A stretch of 64,000 nt of DNA from Nocardioides aurantiacus (GCF_003752505.1 NZ_RKHO01000001.1:1736001-1800000), one strand, 5' to 3'; counted from the first letter of the stretch, positions 33,591 through 41,928 are shown. Numbers and translations are program-made. Notes: generated by a model from the letters alone, not told the origin.

Positions 33591-34508
33591 CTACCGGAGC
33601 AGCGCCCCGTCGTGCTCCAGCTGCAGCTGCTGGACGCCGGGCGACTCGTCGGCCTGGGGCTCGATCTCGACGGGGCAGGCGCTGTGGCGCAGCAGTGCCC
33701 GTGCGGTGCTGCCGATGTGGCCGACGGGGAAGGCCCGCGGACGACGGGCCAGCAGCACGAGGTCGGACTCGTGCGTGGCGTCGCAGAGCACCCGGGCCGG
33801 CTGCCCGTGCACCACCCGGACCTCGAGCTCGACGTGCGGGTGCTGGTCCAGGAGCGGTGCCACCTCGAGCCCGATCGCGTCCCGGGCGCGGCTCTCCCAC
33901 TCCGAGGTGTCGGCCCGGTCCAGCACCAGGTCGTCGTAGACCCGTCCGAGCTCCCAGGCGTGGAGCACCAGCAAGCGGTCGCCACGCTGGGAGGCCAGCT
34001 CGAAACCCCGCCGCAGCAGCCGGTGCGAGTGCTCGGTGGACTTGATCCCCACCAGCACCTGGCCCCGCGGGGCCGGGGCCACGTGGTCGGCCGACACGGC
34101 CACCACCGGGCAGCTCGCGCGCGCCGCGACCGCGGTGACCGTGGTGCCGGTCAGGATCCGGTCGAGGCTCGGTCCCCGTTCGTGCCCCAGCACCAGCAGC
34201 GCGGCCTCGCGTCCGGTGTCGACCAGTCTCTGGATGCGCGGCCCCGCCAGCAGCGACGTCGTCACCACGTCCTCCCGCAGCACCTCCAGCGCGGTGGCCC
34301 GGGCCTGGGTGAGCAGGGTCTCCCCCGCGTCGTCGAGGTCGAGCGGGACCAGGGGTGCCATCGGGCTGATGGGGACGTAGGAGGGCACCACGTGCACCAG
34401 CCGCAGTCGGGCACCGTCTCGGTGGGCCTCCCGGGCGGCCCACCGCACCGCGGCGTTGCTGCCCACGGACCAGTCGACCCCCACGACGTACGTCGGGTCA
34501 GTGCTCAT
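33591..34508 (-). CDS. Universal stress protein, tandem Usp domains
   Basis: This 305-aa protein has domain 1 from TYVVGVDWSVGSNAAVRWAA to LLVLGHERGPSLDRILTGTT and RASCPVVAVSAD, and domain 2 from GQVLVGIKSTEHSHRLLRRG to LVLLARRPRAFPVGHIGSTA and HSACPVEIEPQAD. The nucleotide loops are altered (HERGPS and RRPRAFPVGHIGS), so ATP binding is uncertain. It is first in a two-gene Usp operon and has an exact DevR-type site about 82 bp upstream of its ATG. The C-terminal tail is acidic and Gln-rich. Confidence 0.88.
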   Translation of the reverse strand: MSTDPTYVVGVDWSVGSNAAVRWAAREAHRDGARLRLVHVVPSYVPISPMAPLVPLDLDDAGETLLTQARATALEVLREDVVTTSLLAGPRIQRLVDTGREAALLVLGHERGPSLDRILTGTTVTAVAARASCPVVAVSADHVAPAPRGQVLVGIKSTEHSHRLLRRGFELASQRGDRLLVLHAWELGRVYDDLVLDRADTSEWESRARDAIGLEVAPLLDQHPHVELEVRVVHGQPARVLCDATHESDLVLLARRPRAFPVGHIGSTARALLRHSACPVEIEPQADESPGVQQLQLEHDGALLR

Positions 34509-34830
34509 CTCGAAGTCCTCTCGCTGGGTGAGGTCTCCACGCTCGTGTCCGGTCGGGGCGGGGGCCAGGGCCCGTCGTCACCGCGGGGTGGGACGTTGGG
34601 CCCCGTCTCCCCCCGTCATGAGGGCGTCGGACCGCCGGCCGGTCGAGCGAGACGTGGCCGTGCGTGGTCGCTCCTGGCTCGCGCCCGCCTGCAGCCACCG
34701 GGGCAGGGGCGCCCGCTACGACCACGGAGGACGTTGTTCCCTGCCCGGCGCGGCCGGTGGGTCCTAGCCTCGCGTGCAGGGGGCGGGGGTGCGCCTCCAC
34801 TGCTCTCGGCCGAACTCCTGTGGGGGCGAC
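34509..34830. other. Divergent promoter region (Usp operon / HdeD-like gene)
   Basis: About 320 bp without a gene. The only feature I can support is the DevR-type site at 34590-34603. Confidence 0.6.
34590..34603. promoter_or_regulatory. Candidate DevR box
   Basis: GGGACGTTGGGCCC matches GGGNCNNNNGNCCC exactly, about 82 bp upstream of the minus-strand Usp operon. Confidence 0.5.
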
Positions 34831-35396
34831 ATGTCACACGACTGGTACACGACGAGCGCGGCCGGGCTCCTGGTGCGGGGCGTGGTGGCCATGGCCTTCG
34901 GCGTCGTCGTCATGGTCTCGCCGGTGACCTCCGGCCTGACGTTCGTGATGTTGTGGGCTTCTGGGTCCTCGTGGACGCCGTGGGTGCGCTGGTCCAGTCG
35001 GTGCGGCCCGGCACGACCGGCCGGATCTGGTTCGGGCTGCTCGGTGGCCTCGGTCTCGTCGCCGCGGTGCTGGCGATCGTGACGCCGGCGATGACCGCGG
35101 TGGCCGCGACCTGGGCCGTCGGGGTCTGGTTGGCGTTCCGCGGAGGCGTGGAGCTGTTCGGCGCCGTCGGTGCCACCGTCGACACGTCGCGGTGGTTGCT
35201 CGTCGTCAGTGGCGGCATCTCGGTTCTGGTGGGCGTGCTGCTGGCGGCGAACCCGGGCCGCGCAGCCATCGCGCTCGCCACGTGGTTCGGCGTCGCCCTG
35301 CTGGTGTGGGGTGTCATCCACCTGGGTCTCGCCCACGTCGTGCACCGACATGCCCGAGACCGGACGGTCACGACCGGGCGAACCGTCGACCGGTGA
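34831..35396 (+). pseudogene. HdeD-like (DUF308) membrane protein, frameshifted
   Basis: Two adjacent frames together make one HdeD-type membrane protein of about 188 aa. The first frame gives SHDWYTTSAAGLLVRGVVAM and VSPVTSGLTFVMLW. The second, from about 34956, gives GFWVLVDAVGALVQSV and then the remaining helices (LVVSGGISVLVGVLLAANPG). The joint falls at TGGGCTTC around 34955: one extra G there would restore a single frame. This is either a recent inactivating deletion or a sequencing error in a G run. The family has six short helices. Its role in actinobacteria is not known. Confidence 0.75.
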
Positions 35397-35772
35397 GGCT
35401 GGTCGGCTCGATCTGCACGACGTTGTACCGGGGGGTCTCGGGCCGGTCCCAGGGCAGGGTCAGCAGGTCGTCCACCAGGTGGGCCTCGTCCTCGGGGAGC
35501 AGCCGGGCGGTCCCGCGGACGACCACGCTCGTGGCGAGCCGATCGTCGTGGCTGTCCACCTCCAGGGCGACGGCCGATCCCATCACCACCCCCAGCAGCT
35601 TGGTGCCCTCCTCGGTGAGGAAGTAGAGGTGGCCGCCACGGATGGTGAAGGTGATCGGCAGGATGTGGATCTCGTCGACCACGGCGAAGGCCAGCCGCCC
35701 GACGTCGGCGACGCGCAGCTCCTCCCAGCACTCGGTCTGGCTCAGCTCCTCGACGACGGACGTCTCGCTCAT
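35368..35772 (-). CDS. Pyridoxamine 5'-phosphate oxidase-fold protein
   Basis: This 134-aa split-barrel protein begins SETSVVEELSQTECWEELRV, then DVGRLAFAVVDEIHILPITF, the usual opening of the PNPOx-like/FMN- or F420-binding family. Later landmarks are GTKLLGVVMGSAVALEVDSH and SVVVRGTARLLPEDE. These small proteins are frequent in DosR regulons and often bind flavin, F420 or haem; the ligand here cannot be decided. It overlaps the end of the convergent HdeD-like gene by 29 bp. A near-match DevR box lies 54 bp upstream. Confidence 0.85.
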   Translation of the reverse strand: MSETSVVEELSQTECWEELRVADVGRLAFAVVDEIHILPITFTIRGGHLYFLTEEGTKLLGVVMGSAVALEVDSHDDRLATSVVVRGTARLLPEDEAHLVDDLLTLPWDRPETPRYNVVQIEPTSLTGRRFARS

Positions 35773-36081
35773 GGTGTCCTCCTCTTTCCCGGCTCCACCT
35801 CACCGCGCCCCCGACCGCACGGTCAGGGACGTGGGTCACCACTCACCGGGACCTCCGTCGCCGTGGGAGAGGGTCCAGCCGGGCCCGTCCCGCTCAGCTG
35901 GTGCTCGAGGTGGTGCAGGACGCGGCCCCCCGGTGGCCGTGCCGAGGCGCAGATCAGGATGCGCGGCCGCGACCGGGCGTCGAGCCCTCCCCGGTCGGGT
36001 CCCGACGGGTGACGACCTTGGTCCCTACAGCCGGGCAGACCGCTCGCGCAGGATCGCAGGGACCACCACCGAGGAGGGCCC
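35773..36081. other. Divergent promoter region between two DevR-cluster units
   Basis: About 310 bp without a gene. It holds a one-mismatch DevR-type site at 35826-35839 and a weaker two-mismatch one (ACGACCTTGGTCCC, 36012-36025) facing the plus-strand gene. Confidence 0.55.
35826..35839. promoter_or_regulatory. Candidate DevR box (one mismatch)
   Basis: GGGACGTGGGTCAC fits the relaxed core with one mismatch, 54 bp before the pyridoxamine-oxidase-fold gene. Confidence 0.4.
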
Positions 36082-37074
36082 ATGACCGCGACGACCTGTC
36101 CCGTCCACGTCGACGCCGAGCTCGACGCGGGTCTCAGCCGCTGGCTGTGGCTGGTCACGTGGCTGCTCGTGATCCCGCACCACGTCGTCCTCGCCTTCCT
36201 GTGGCTGGCCTCCGCGGTGCGCAGCGTGGTGGCGTCGGAGCAGGGCGGTCACGAACCGGGGTACGGCACCACCTCCACGCCGCCACCGCCGCGGGGCGGG
36301 CCCGCCACGGCGCCGCTGCCGCCACGGCCCCACGACTCCGGCTGGACCGCCGGCCGCGTCGTGTCGCTGACCCTCGGGGCGCTCCTGGTGGCCTCGGCCG
36401 TGGGACTGGGGCTGCCTGCCGGTGCTCTGGCTGCGGCCGACCTCGGGGGCCGCGACGACGAGGGGTTCGTGACGAGCGACGAGCAGCCGATCACGACCCC
36501 GACGTACGCCCTGGTGTCCTCCAACCTGGAGCTGCACGCAGACGCACCCCCGACGCTCACCCCGTCGGCACTGCTGGGTGACACCCGGCTGAGCGTCGAC
36601 CCGGCGGGGGCGCGGCCGCTGTTCGTCGGCATCGCCCCCACCGCCGCCGCCGAGGACTACCTGCGCGACGTCGAGCGGGACGTGCTCACCGACGTCCGGG
36701 CGGGCGAACCCGTGCTGCTGCGACGGGGGGATGCGGCGCCCACGTCGCCACCGGGAGAGGTGGGGATCTGGGCAGCACGCAGCTCGGGCCTCGGGGAGCA
36801 GAGCCTCACCTGGACCCCCGAGGAAGGCGACTGGACGGTGGTCGTGATGAACGCCGACGGCAGCGCCGGTGTCGACGTCCAGGCCGCGGCCGGCGCCGAG
36901 GTCCCGGCCCTGGGACGCCTGGTGTGGAGCCTCCTGGCGGTGGCACTGCTGGTGCTCCTGGCCGGCGTCGCCCTGGTGGCTGCGGCACTGCGGGGCGTGT
37001 CCCGGTACGACGTCCGCACCCGCGACCGCACGGCCACGGGCACGGGCGCGGGCGCAGGCGCAGGCACGCTGTGA
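36082..37074 (+). CDS. Membrane protein with DUF4389-like N-terminus
   Basis: This 330-aa protein opens CPVHVDAELDAGLSRWLWLV, then TWLLVIPHHVVLAFLWLAS, which resembles the start of DUF4389 proteins but breaks off after one helix. A Pro-rich linker follows, then a second helix (VSLTLGALLVASAVGLGLPA), a soluble extracytoplasmic region (about residues 135-280, with LFVGIAPTAAAEDYLRDVER and EGDWTVVVMNADGS) and a last helix (VWSLLAVALLVLLAGVALVA). The C-terminus is a Gly/Ala repeat. Its TGA overlaps the GTG of the next gene, so they are coupled. The function is unknown. Confidence 0.7.
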   Translation: MTATTCPVHVDAELDAGLSRWLWLVTWLLVIPHHVVLAFLWLASAVRSVVASEQGGHEPGYGTTSTPPPPRGGPATAPLPPRPHDSGWTAGRVVSLTLGALLVASAVGLGLPAGALAAADLGGRDDEGFVTSDEQPITTPTYALVSSNLELHADAPPTLTPSALLGDTRLSVDPAGARPLFVGIAPTAAAEDYLRDVERDVLTDVRAGEPVLLRRGDAAPTSPPGEVGIWAARSSGLGEQSLTWTPEEGDWTVVVMNADGSAGVDVQAAAGAEVPALGRLVWSLLAVALLVLLAGVALVAAALRGVSRYDVRTRDRTATGTGAGAGAGTL

Positions 37075-37508
37075 CCGGCGACGAGCACGAGCTCACCAGC
37101 TCGCAGTGCCGCGAGCTGCTGGCCGGTGGGGTCTTGGGACGGGTGGCCTTCTGCACCGGGGACGGGCCCCGGATCCTGCCGGTCAACTACACCGTGGTCG
37201 ACGACGCGGTGGTGTTCCGCACCTCGGCCTACGGAGCCCTCGCCGCGCACGACTGGAGGTCGCCGCTGGCCTTCGAGGTGGACGCGGTCGACCACGTGGC
37301 CCAGGTCGGGTGGAGCGTGCTGGCCATCGGCGCCGGTGAGCGCGTCGCCGACGCCGACGTGCTCGAGCGGATCCGGATCGCGGGCGACCCCCGACCGTGG
37401 CCCACGGGCTCACGGCCCCTCTACGTCCGCCTGGAGTGGCGCGAGCTCACCGGAAGGGTCGTCGGTGCCGAGGACGACGTGCTGCCGCCCCGTCGCGGAC
37501 AGGACTGA
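37071..37508 (+). CDS. Pyridoxamine 5'-phosphate oxidase-fold protein (second copy)
   Basis: This 145-aa split-barrel protein starts HELTSSQCRELLAGGVLGRV, then AFCTGDGPRILPVNYTVVDD AVVF, a textbook PNPOx-like opening. AAHDWRSPLAFEVDAVDHVA and GWSVLAIGAGERV follow. Some relatives bind F420 or flavin and act in stress defence. It is translationally coupled to the upstream membrane protein (GTGA). It differs clearly from the copy at 35368-35772, so the pair is not a recent duplication. Confidence 0.85.
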   Translation: MTGDEHELTSSQCRELLAGGVLGRVAFCTGDGPRILPVNYTVVDDAVVFRTSAYGALAAHDWRSPLAFEVDAVDHVAQVGWSVLAIGAGERVADADVLERIRIAGDPRPWPTGSRPLYVRLEWRELTGRVVGAEDDVLPPRRGQD

Positions 37509-37548
37509 CGGGCCCCGGTCGACCCGAGGTCGGCGGTCCGGCCGTGAG

Positions 37549-37562
37549 GGGACCTTCGGCCC
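37549..37562. promoter_or_regulatory. Candidate DevR box
   Basis: GGGACCTTCGGCCC matches GGGNCNNNNGNCCC exactly and sits about 58 bp before the ABC transporter operon. Confidence 0.5.
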
Positions 37563-37620
37563 GGGACAGGCCCAGCACGTGGTGCGCACCCTGGACGCAG
37601 GACCGATCCCTGGAGGACAC

Positions 37621-38592
37621 GTGCCCACCCCCGCGTCTGCCGTACGTCGACACGACCCCGCCCACGCTCGAGGTCAGGCGGAGGTCGCGCCGGCCCCGGT
37701 GGCCGAGCCCGCACTCGTGACCATCGGGCTGACCAAGCGGTTCCGTGGCACCTCGGCGCTGGACGGCGTCGACCTCGAGGTGCCCACCGGGGTGGTGTTC
37801 GGCTACCTCGGACCCAACGGAGCCGGGAAGACCACCACGATCCGCATCCTCGCCGGCCTGGCGCGACCCACCGCGGGCACCGCCCGCGTGTTCGGGCACG
37901 ACGTGGTCTCGGACCGCGAGGCCGCGCAGCGCGAGCTCGGCTACCTGCCCGGCGACTTCGTGGGGTATCCCGAGCTCACCGGCCGCGAGCACCTCACCTA
38001 CCTCGCCCGCGTGCGTGGCGGAGTGTCCTGGCGACGTGTCCGGCGTCTCGCCGAGCGCCTGGGACTCGACCTGGACAAGCGGCTGGGCGCGATGTCGCAC
38101 GGCAACCGGCAGAAGGTCGGGCTGGTCCAGGCGTTCATGCACGAGCCCCGGCTGCTGGTCCTCGACGAGCCGACGGCGGGCCTGGACCCCCTGGTGCGAC
38201 GCGAGTTCCTCGGGCTCGTGCGCGAGGCACGCCAGGACGGGGGCACGGTCTTCCTGTCCTCCCACGTGCTCAGCGAGGTCGAGGCCGTGGCCGACCGGGT
38301 CGCGATCCTCGGGTCGGGCCGGGTCCTGGTCACGGGCTCGGTCGAGGAGCTCCGGCGCCGCGCGAGGCGGAGCATCGACCTGGTCTTCGTCGGGCCGCCG
38401 CCGCTCGCCGCCCTGCGGGACGCAGCAGGAGTCCACGACCTGCGCAGCACGGGGCGTACGGCGCACCTGACGCTGGAGGGCTCGGCCGCGGCCCTGATGT
38501 CCGCCGCTGCCCCCTACGGCATCGAGAACGTCGTCAGCCACGAGCCCGACCTGGAGGACGTCTTCCTCGACCTGTACGCCGGGAGGCCGTGA
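37621..38592 (+). CDS. ABC transporter ATP-binding protein (drug/exporter type)
   Basis: This 323-aa ATPase carries an N-terminal extension of about 35 residues, then a standard domain: GYLGPNGAGKTTTIRILAGL (Walker A), signature MSHGNRQKVGLVQAFM, Walker B LLVLDEPTAGLD and LSSHVLSEVEAVADRVAIL. The C-terminal domain after residue 240 resembles DrrA-type ATPases, which pair with a separate permease. GTG 37621 has GGAGGA upstream. The permease GTG overlaps its TGA. An exact DevR-type site upstream places this exporter in the same regulon. The substrate is unknown. Confidence 0.88.
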   Translation: MPTPASAVRRHDPAHARGQAEVAPAPVAEPALVTIGLTKRFRGTSALDGVDLEVPTGVVFGYLGPNGAGKTTTIRILAGLARPTAGTARVFGHDVVSDREAAQRELGYLPGDFVGYPELTGREHLTYLARVRGGVSWRRVRRLAERLGLDLDKRLGAMSHGNRQKVGLVQAFMHEPRLLVLDEPTAGLDPLVRREFLGLVREARQDGGTVFLSSHVLSEVEAVADRVAILGSGRVLVTGSVEELRRRARRSIDLVFVGPPPLAALRDAAGVHDLRSTGRTAHLTLEGSAAALMSAAAPYGIENVVSHEPDLEDVFLDLYAGRP

Positions 38593-39389
38593 CCGTGCTG
38601 CGCAACGTCTTCACCAAGGCCCTGCGCGACCAGCGCTGGGCGCTGCTCGGCTGGGGCACCGGTCTGGTGCTCCTGGTGCTGGCCGAGTCGTCGGTGTGGC
38701 CCACCATCCGGGACATGCCCGACCTCGACCGCCTGCTCGAGGGATACCCCCGTGCCCTGGAGGAGCTGTTCGACCTCTCCGCGATGACGACGGCCACCGG
38801 ATTCATGAACGCCGAGCTGTTCACGCTCGTGCTGCCGATGCTGTTCATCATCTTCGGCGTCACCCGGGGTGCCCGCATGGTCGCCGGCGAGGAGGAGGCA
38901 GGCACGCTCGGCCCGCTGCTCGTGACGCGCCTGTCCCCCCGCTCCCTGCTGCTCCAGAAGGCAGCCGCCCTCGTGGTGGCCGTGGTGGCTCTCGGCCTGG
39001 TGCTCCTGTCCAGCACCTGGGCGTCCTCGACCTTCTTCGACCTCGGCCTCTCCGTCCCTGACATCGCGTCCGGCACGCTGGCGGTGGTCCTGCTCGGCAC
39101 GGAGTTCGGGCTCCTCGCCCTCGCCGTGGGCGCAGCGAGCGGTCGGCGCGCCCTCGCCCTGGGCGTGGCGGGCTCGCTCGCGCTGGCCAGCTACCTCCTG
39201 TACGCCCTCGGCCTCCTCGTCGACGCCCTCGAGCCGTGGCGGATGATCTCCCCCTTCGCGCAGGCGCTCTCCCAGGGTCCGTTGGGCGCCGGGGTGCCGC
39301 CCTCCTTCGCCTGGCTGCTGCTCGGGGCCGCGGTCGTGGTGGCAGCGTCGCTGCCGGTCTTCACCCGGCGCGACGTGCGGGGGGCGTGA
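38589..39389 (+). CDS. ABC-2 type transporter permease
   Basis: This 266-aa membrane protein (GTG start, 4-bp overlap with the ATPase) opens FTKALRDQRWALLGWGTGLV, typical of ABC-2 permeases. Six hydrophobic segments follow, with the conserved cytoplasmic GARMVAGEEEAGTLGPLLVT between helices 2 and 3. It would form the transmembrane channel of an exporter with the preceding ATPase. The flavodoxin gene starts 2 bp after its stop codon, so all three are one operon. The substrate is not predictable. Confidence 0.88.
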   Translation: MTVLRNVFTKALRDQRWALLGWGTGLVLLVLAESSVWPTIRDMPDLDRLLEGYPRALEELFDLSAMTTATGFMNAELFTLVLPMLFIIFGVTRGARMVAGEEEAGTLGPLLVTRLSPRSLLLQKAAALVVAVVALGLVLLSSTWASSTFFDLGLSVPDIASGTLAVVLLGTEFGLLALAVGAASGRRALALGVAGSLALASYLLYALGLLVDALEPWRMISPFAQALSQGPLGAGVPPSFAWLLLGAAVVVAASLPVFTRRDVRGA

Positions 39390-39390
39390 C

Positions 39391-39915
39391 GTGGCCACCG
39401 CCACCGACGCGCTCGTCGTGGTCGAGTCGATGTGGGGCCACACCCGGGCGGTCGCCGAGGCCGTGGCCCGCGGGCTGAGGTCGGCCGGGCCCGTGCTCGA
39501 CGTCGGCGACGCCCCGGTCCAGCTGCCCGACGGCACCGTGCTGCTGGTGGTGGGCGGACCCACCCATGCGTTCTCGATGAGCCGGCGGTCGACCCGCCAC
39601 GAGGCCGCCGCCCGCGGTGCTCCGGAGGTCCGGGAAGCCACGGGCATCCGTGAGTGGCTCGACGGCCTCGTCCCCACGGCAGGTCTCCGGGTCGCCACGT
39701 TCGACACCCGCGTGGACAGGGTGCGGCGCCTCCCGGGATCGGCTGCGCGATCGGCCGGGAGACGGGTCCGGCACCGGGGGCTGGGGCGCGTGATGTCGAC
39801 CGAGAGCTTCTACGTCGCCGACGTCGGCGGGCCGTTGCTCCCCGGCGAGCTCGCGCGTGCCACCACGTGGGGAGCCCGGCTCGCGATGCAGGTCGCCGGT
39901 CCTGAGACCCCCTAG
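39391..39915 (+). CDS. Flavodoxin-domain protein
   Basis: This is a 174-aa FMN-binding electron carrier or quinone-reductase-like protein (GTG start). The phosphate loop is VVESMWGHTRAVAEAVARGL, the second loop VVGGPTHAFSMSRRSTRHEA, and ATFDTRVDRVRRLPGSAARS and STESFYVADVGGPLLPGELA complete the fold. It is last in the ABC exporter operon. Flavodoxin-like proteins in DosR-type clusters probably handle electrons under low oxygen; its partner is unknown. Confidence 0.85.
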   Translation: MATATDALVVVESMWGHTRAVAEAVARGLRSAGPVLDVGDAPVQLPDGTVLLVVGGPTHAFSMSRRSTRHEAAARGAPEVREATGIREWLDGLVPTAGLRVATFDTRVDRVRRLPGSAARSAGRRVRHRGLGRVMSTESFYVADVGGPLLPGELARATTWGARLAMQVAGPETP

Positions 39916-40059
39916 TCACGCCCGCGGCGCCGGAGCGCCGCGCGGCAGGTGTCGCGCAGGTCGGCCAGTCGTTCTCGCCGCCTGGGGTCGGTCTCCTCGT
40001 CGCGCCCCGTGCGCCGGACACCGGACACCGGGCGCCCGAGCGTCAGCCACGTCCCGGAG

Positions 40060-40260
40060 GTGACAGCCAGGTGCCTCTCCCCCGAGGCCGACCTGGTGGT
40101 GGCAGCGGTCCTGCCGCCCGTCGCCGTCCATTCCCTGCGCGAGGTCCGAGACCCGCAGGAGCTCCCGTTCGCGGCTCTGCCACTGGTCTTCGCGGCGCAC
40201 CAGCTCGAGGAGGCGCTGGTCTGGCGGGGCGCCGAGGCGACGGGTGGGGCGCCGTGCTCC
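40060..40260 (+). pseudogene. Remnant of a DUF6629-type membrane protein
   Basis: Residues from GTG 40060 read RCLSPEADLVVAAVLPPVAV, then HSLREVRDPQELPFAALPLV FAAHQLEEALVWRG. This closely follows the N-terminus of a common actinobacterial membrane protein (I recall MCWSAEADLVAG... through LPLAALPLLLGAHQ). After position 40230 the similarity stops, and the remaining helices of the family are missing. The frame stays open and runs into the next gene in phase, so a fused product cannot be ruled out. I read it as a truncated gene. Confidence 0.55.
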
Positions 40261-40413
40261 TCCTGGGCCACGACGCCCGGACCTCGGTGCTGGTGCTCGT
40301 GCGTGCGCAGCGCCGGGGAGAGGGGGGATCGGGGGCGGACCACCTCGGATCGGCTCCCGGGGCTGCGGAGTGTCAGGCCCCTGAGCCGCCCGACCCTGTC
40401 GCACAGTGGGGCG

Positions 40414-41004
40414 ATGTCTCGTCCCGGTTCCCCGTCGGCCCCGCTGCTCGCGCGTGGCGTGCAGCGACCCTGGGACCCGCGCGTGTGGGGGACCGTCGTC
40501 GGTGCCGTCGGCGGTTCGGTGTTCGTGTGGGCCAACCGGTCCGACCTCCCCTCCCCGTGGCCGGACCTGACCATGGTCGCCTGGACGGCCGCGCTCGTGG
40601 CCTACCTGTACTGGGTGTTCGTACGGCCTCGTCCCTTCCGGCCGGTCGCCGACCTCCCCCGTCGAGCCGGGACGGTCTACCTCCTCAGCGTCGTCGGCAT
40701 GCTGCTGCTCATCCGGGTCGGGAGCGCCGTGCTGGGGCACCTCGACCACGCCGAGCTGCGGCCGCCGGTCATCGTCGCCGCGGTCGGAGCACACTTCCTC
40801 CCCTTCGCCCGGGCCTTCCGGACCCCGGTGTTCTGGACGCTCGGCTGGGTCATGGTGGCCATCGGCGCGGTGGGCGTGGTCGGCGGCTGGTTCGGCGGGA
40901 CGAGCACCGCAGCGGCGGTGACCGTCGTCGCCGGGATCGTGATGCTGGCGGTCATCACCCGTGACGCCGCCACGGGCGGGGGCACCGCCCACCAGGACGG
41001 CTGA
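40414..41004 (+). CDS. Membrane protein, function unknown
   Basis: This 196-aa protein has about five hydrophobic segments: VWGTVVGAVGGSVFVW, MVAWTAALVAYLYWVFVRP, AGTVYLLSVVGMLLLIRVGS, RTPVFWTLGWVMVAIGAVGV and AAAVTVVAGIVMLAVI. The loop between helices 3 and 4 has RPPVIVAAVGAHFLPFARAF. I do not recognise the family. The promoter context (CACAGTGGGGCGATG) is nearly the same as before the small gene at 23823 (CACAGTGGAGCGATG), and a degenerate DevR half-site lies upstream, so it may be in the same regulon. Confidence 0.65.
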   Translation: MSRPGSPSAPLLARGVQRPWDPRVWGTVVGAVGGSVFVWANRSDLPSPWPDLTMVAWTAALVAYLYWVFVRPRPFRPVADLPRRAGTVYLLSVVGMLLLIRVGSAVLGHLDHAELRPPVIVAAVGAHFLPFARAFRTPVFWTLGWVMVAIGAVGVVGGWFGGTSTAAAVTVVAGIVMLAVITRDAATGGGTAHQDG

Positions 41005-41066
41005 GGTGCAGGGAGCCTGCCCACCGTGGCACCAGGTCGCGCGGCGCCTGCGCACCGGGTCCGACG

Positions 41067-41717
41067 TCAGAACAGGAAGCCTTCCCGGCGCGCTCTGCTC
41101 ACCAGGTCGAGCTTGGAGTGGGCGCCCAGCTTCACCCGCAACGAGGCGACCTGGTTGCCGATCGTGAAGGGGCTCAGTCCCAGGCGCTCGGCGATCGCCG
41201 GGTTGGTCAGGCCCTCCGCGACCAGGGCCAGGACCTCCGACTCCCGGGCCGTGAGGGCCACACCCGAGGTCGGCCCGACCACGGGGCTCGGCACGTCGGA
41301 CCGCACGGCGTGCAGCACCTCCCCCAGGCCAGCCGTCTTCCGCACGTAGGCGTGCACCCCGGCGCGCAGCGCGCGTTGCTCGACGACCGCGTCGTCGTGG
41401 CTGGTGAGCATGACGATGCGCGCCTCGGGAACGAGCTGACGGACCTCCGGGAGGGAGGCGATCGCGTCGCCGTCGGGCAGCTGGCGATCCAGCACCAGCA
41501 CGTCCGGAGACCATGCCGCCAGCTCCGCGAGCGCACCGCCCAACGTGCCCGCAGACCCCACGACGCACAGCCCGGGTTGGGCACCGAGGACGGCGCTGAC
41601 GCTGTCGACGAAGAGCTGGTGGTCGTCGACGATGACGACCCGCACGCAGTCACCGACGCCGCTCCCGCCGTCGGGGCGGCCCAGCACGGTCACGGCCTCG
41701 GCAGAGCTGGTCGGCAT
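41067..41717 (-). CDS. NarL/LuxR-family response regulator
   Basis: This 216-aa regulator starts at ATG 41717 (an ATG at 41783 would add 22 residues unlike a receiver). The receiver domain is CVRVVIVDDHQLFVDSVSAV, with Asp in DVLVLDRQLPDGD, Thr/Ser in IVMLTSHDD and Lys in AYVRKTAGLG. The LuxR helix-turn-helix is LTARESEVLALVAEGLTNPA, then IAERLGLSPFTIGNQVASLR. It lies 211 bp downstream of the MASE1 histidine kinase on the same strand. NarL-type regulators normally pair with HisKA_3 kinases, whereas that kinase is of the ordinary HisKA type, so partnership is only suggested by position. Confidence 0.88.
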   Translation of the reverse strand: MPTSSAEAVTVLGRPDGGSGVGDCVRVVIVDDHQLFVDSVSAVLGAQPGLCVVGSAGTLGGALAELAAWSPDVLVLDRQLPDGDAIASLPEVRQLVPEARIVMLTSHDDAVVEQRALRAGVHAYVRKTAGLGEVLHAVRSDVPSPVVGPTSGVALTARESEVLALVAEGLTNPAIAERLGLSPFTIGNQVASLRVKLGAHSKLDLVSRARREGFLF

Positions 41718-41928
41718 GGCACATCGTCCAACGGCGCGAGCGTCGGCCGACAGGCTCGTTCGTACTAGGCCGGTCTGACGCATCCGATCCCTTGTCGTGC
41801 CGCGTCGCGCAGGTCAGCCTTGGCACGGGCACGAGACGCATCGGTGGCCCGAGACGCGGTCGTGGTGGGTGCGAGCCCCCTGTTCGAGGACCCACCACGA
41901 CCGCGGTCTGTCACGGGGCTGCGACTCC

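Noticed and set aside
39912-40574. Minus-strand frame over the DUF6629 remnant
   Set aside because: It contains a helix-like end but no family pattern, and the plus-strand DUF6629 similarity is more specific.
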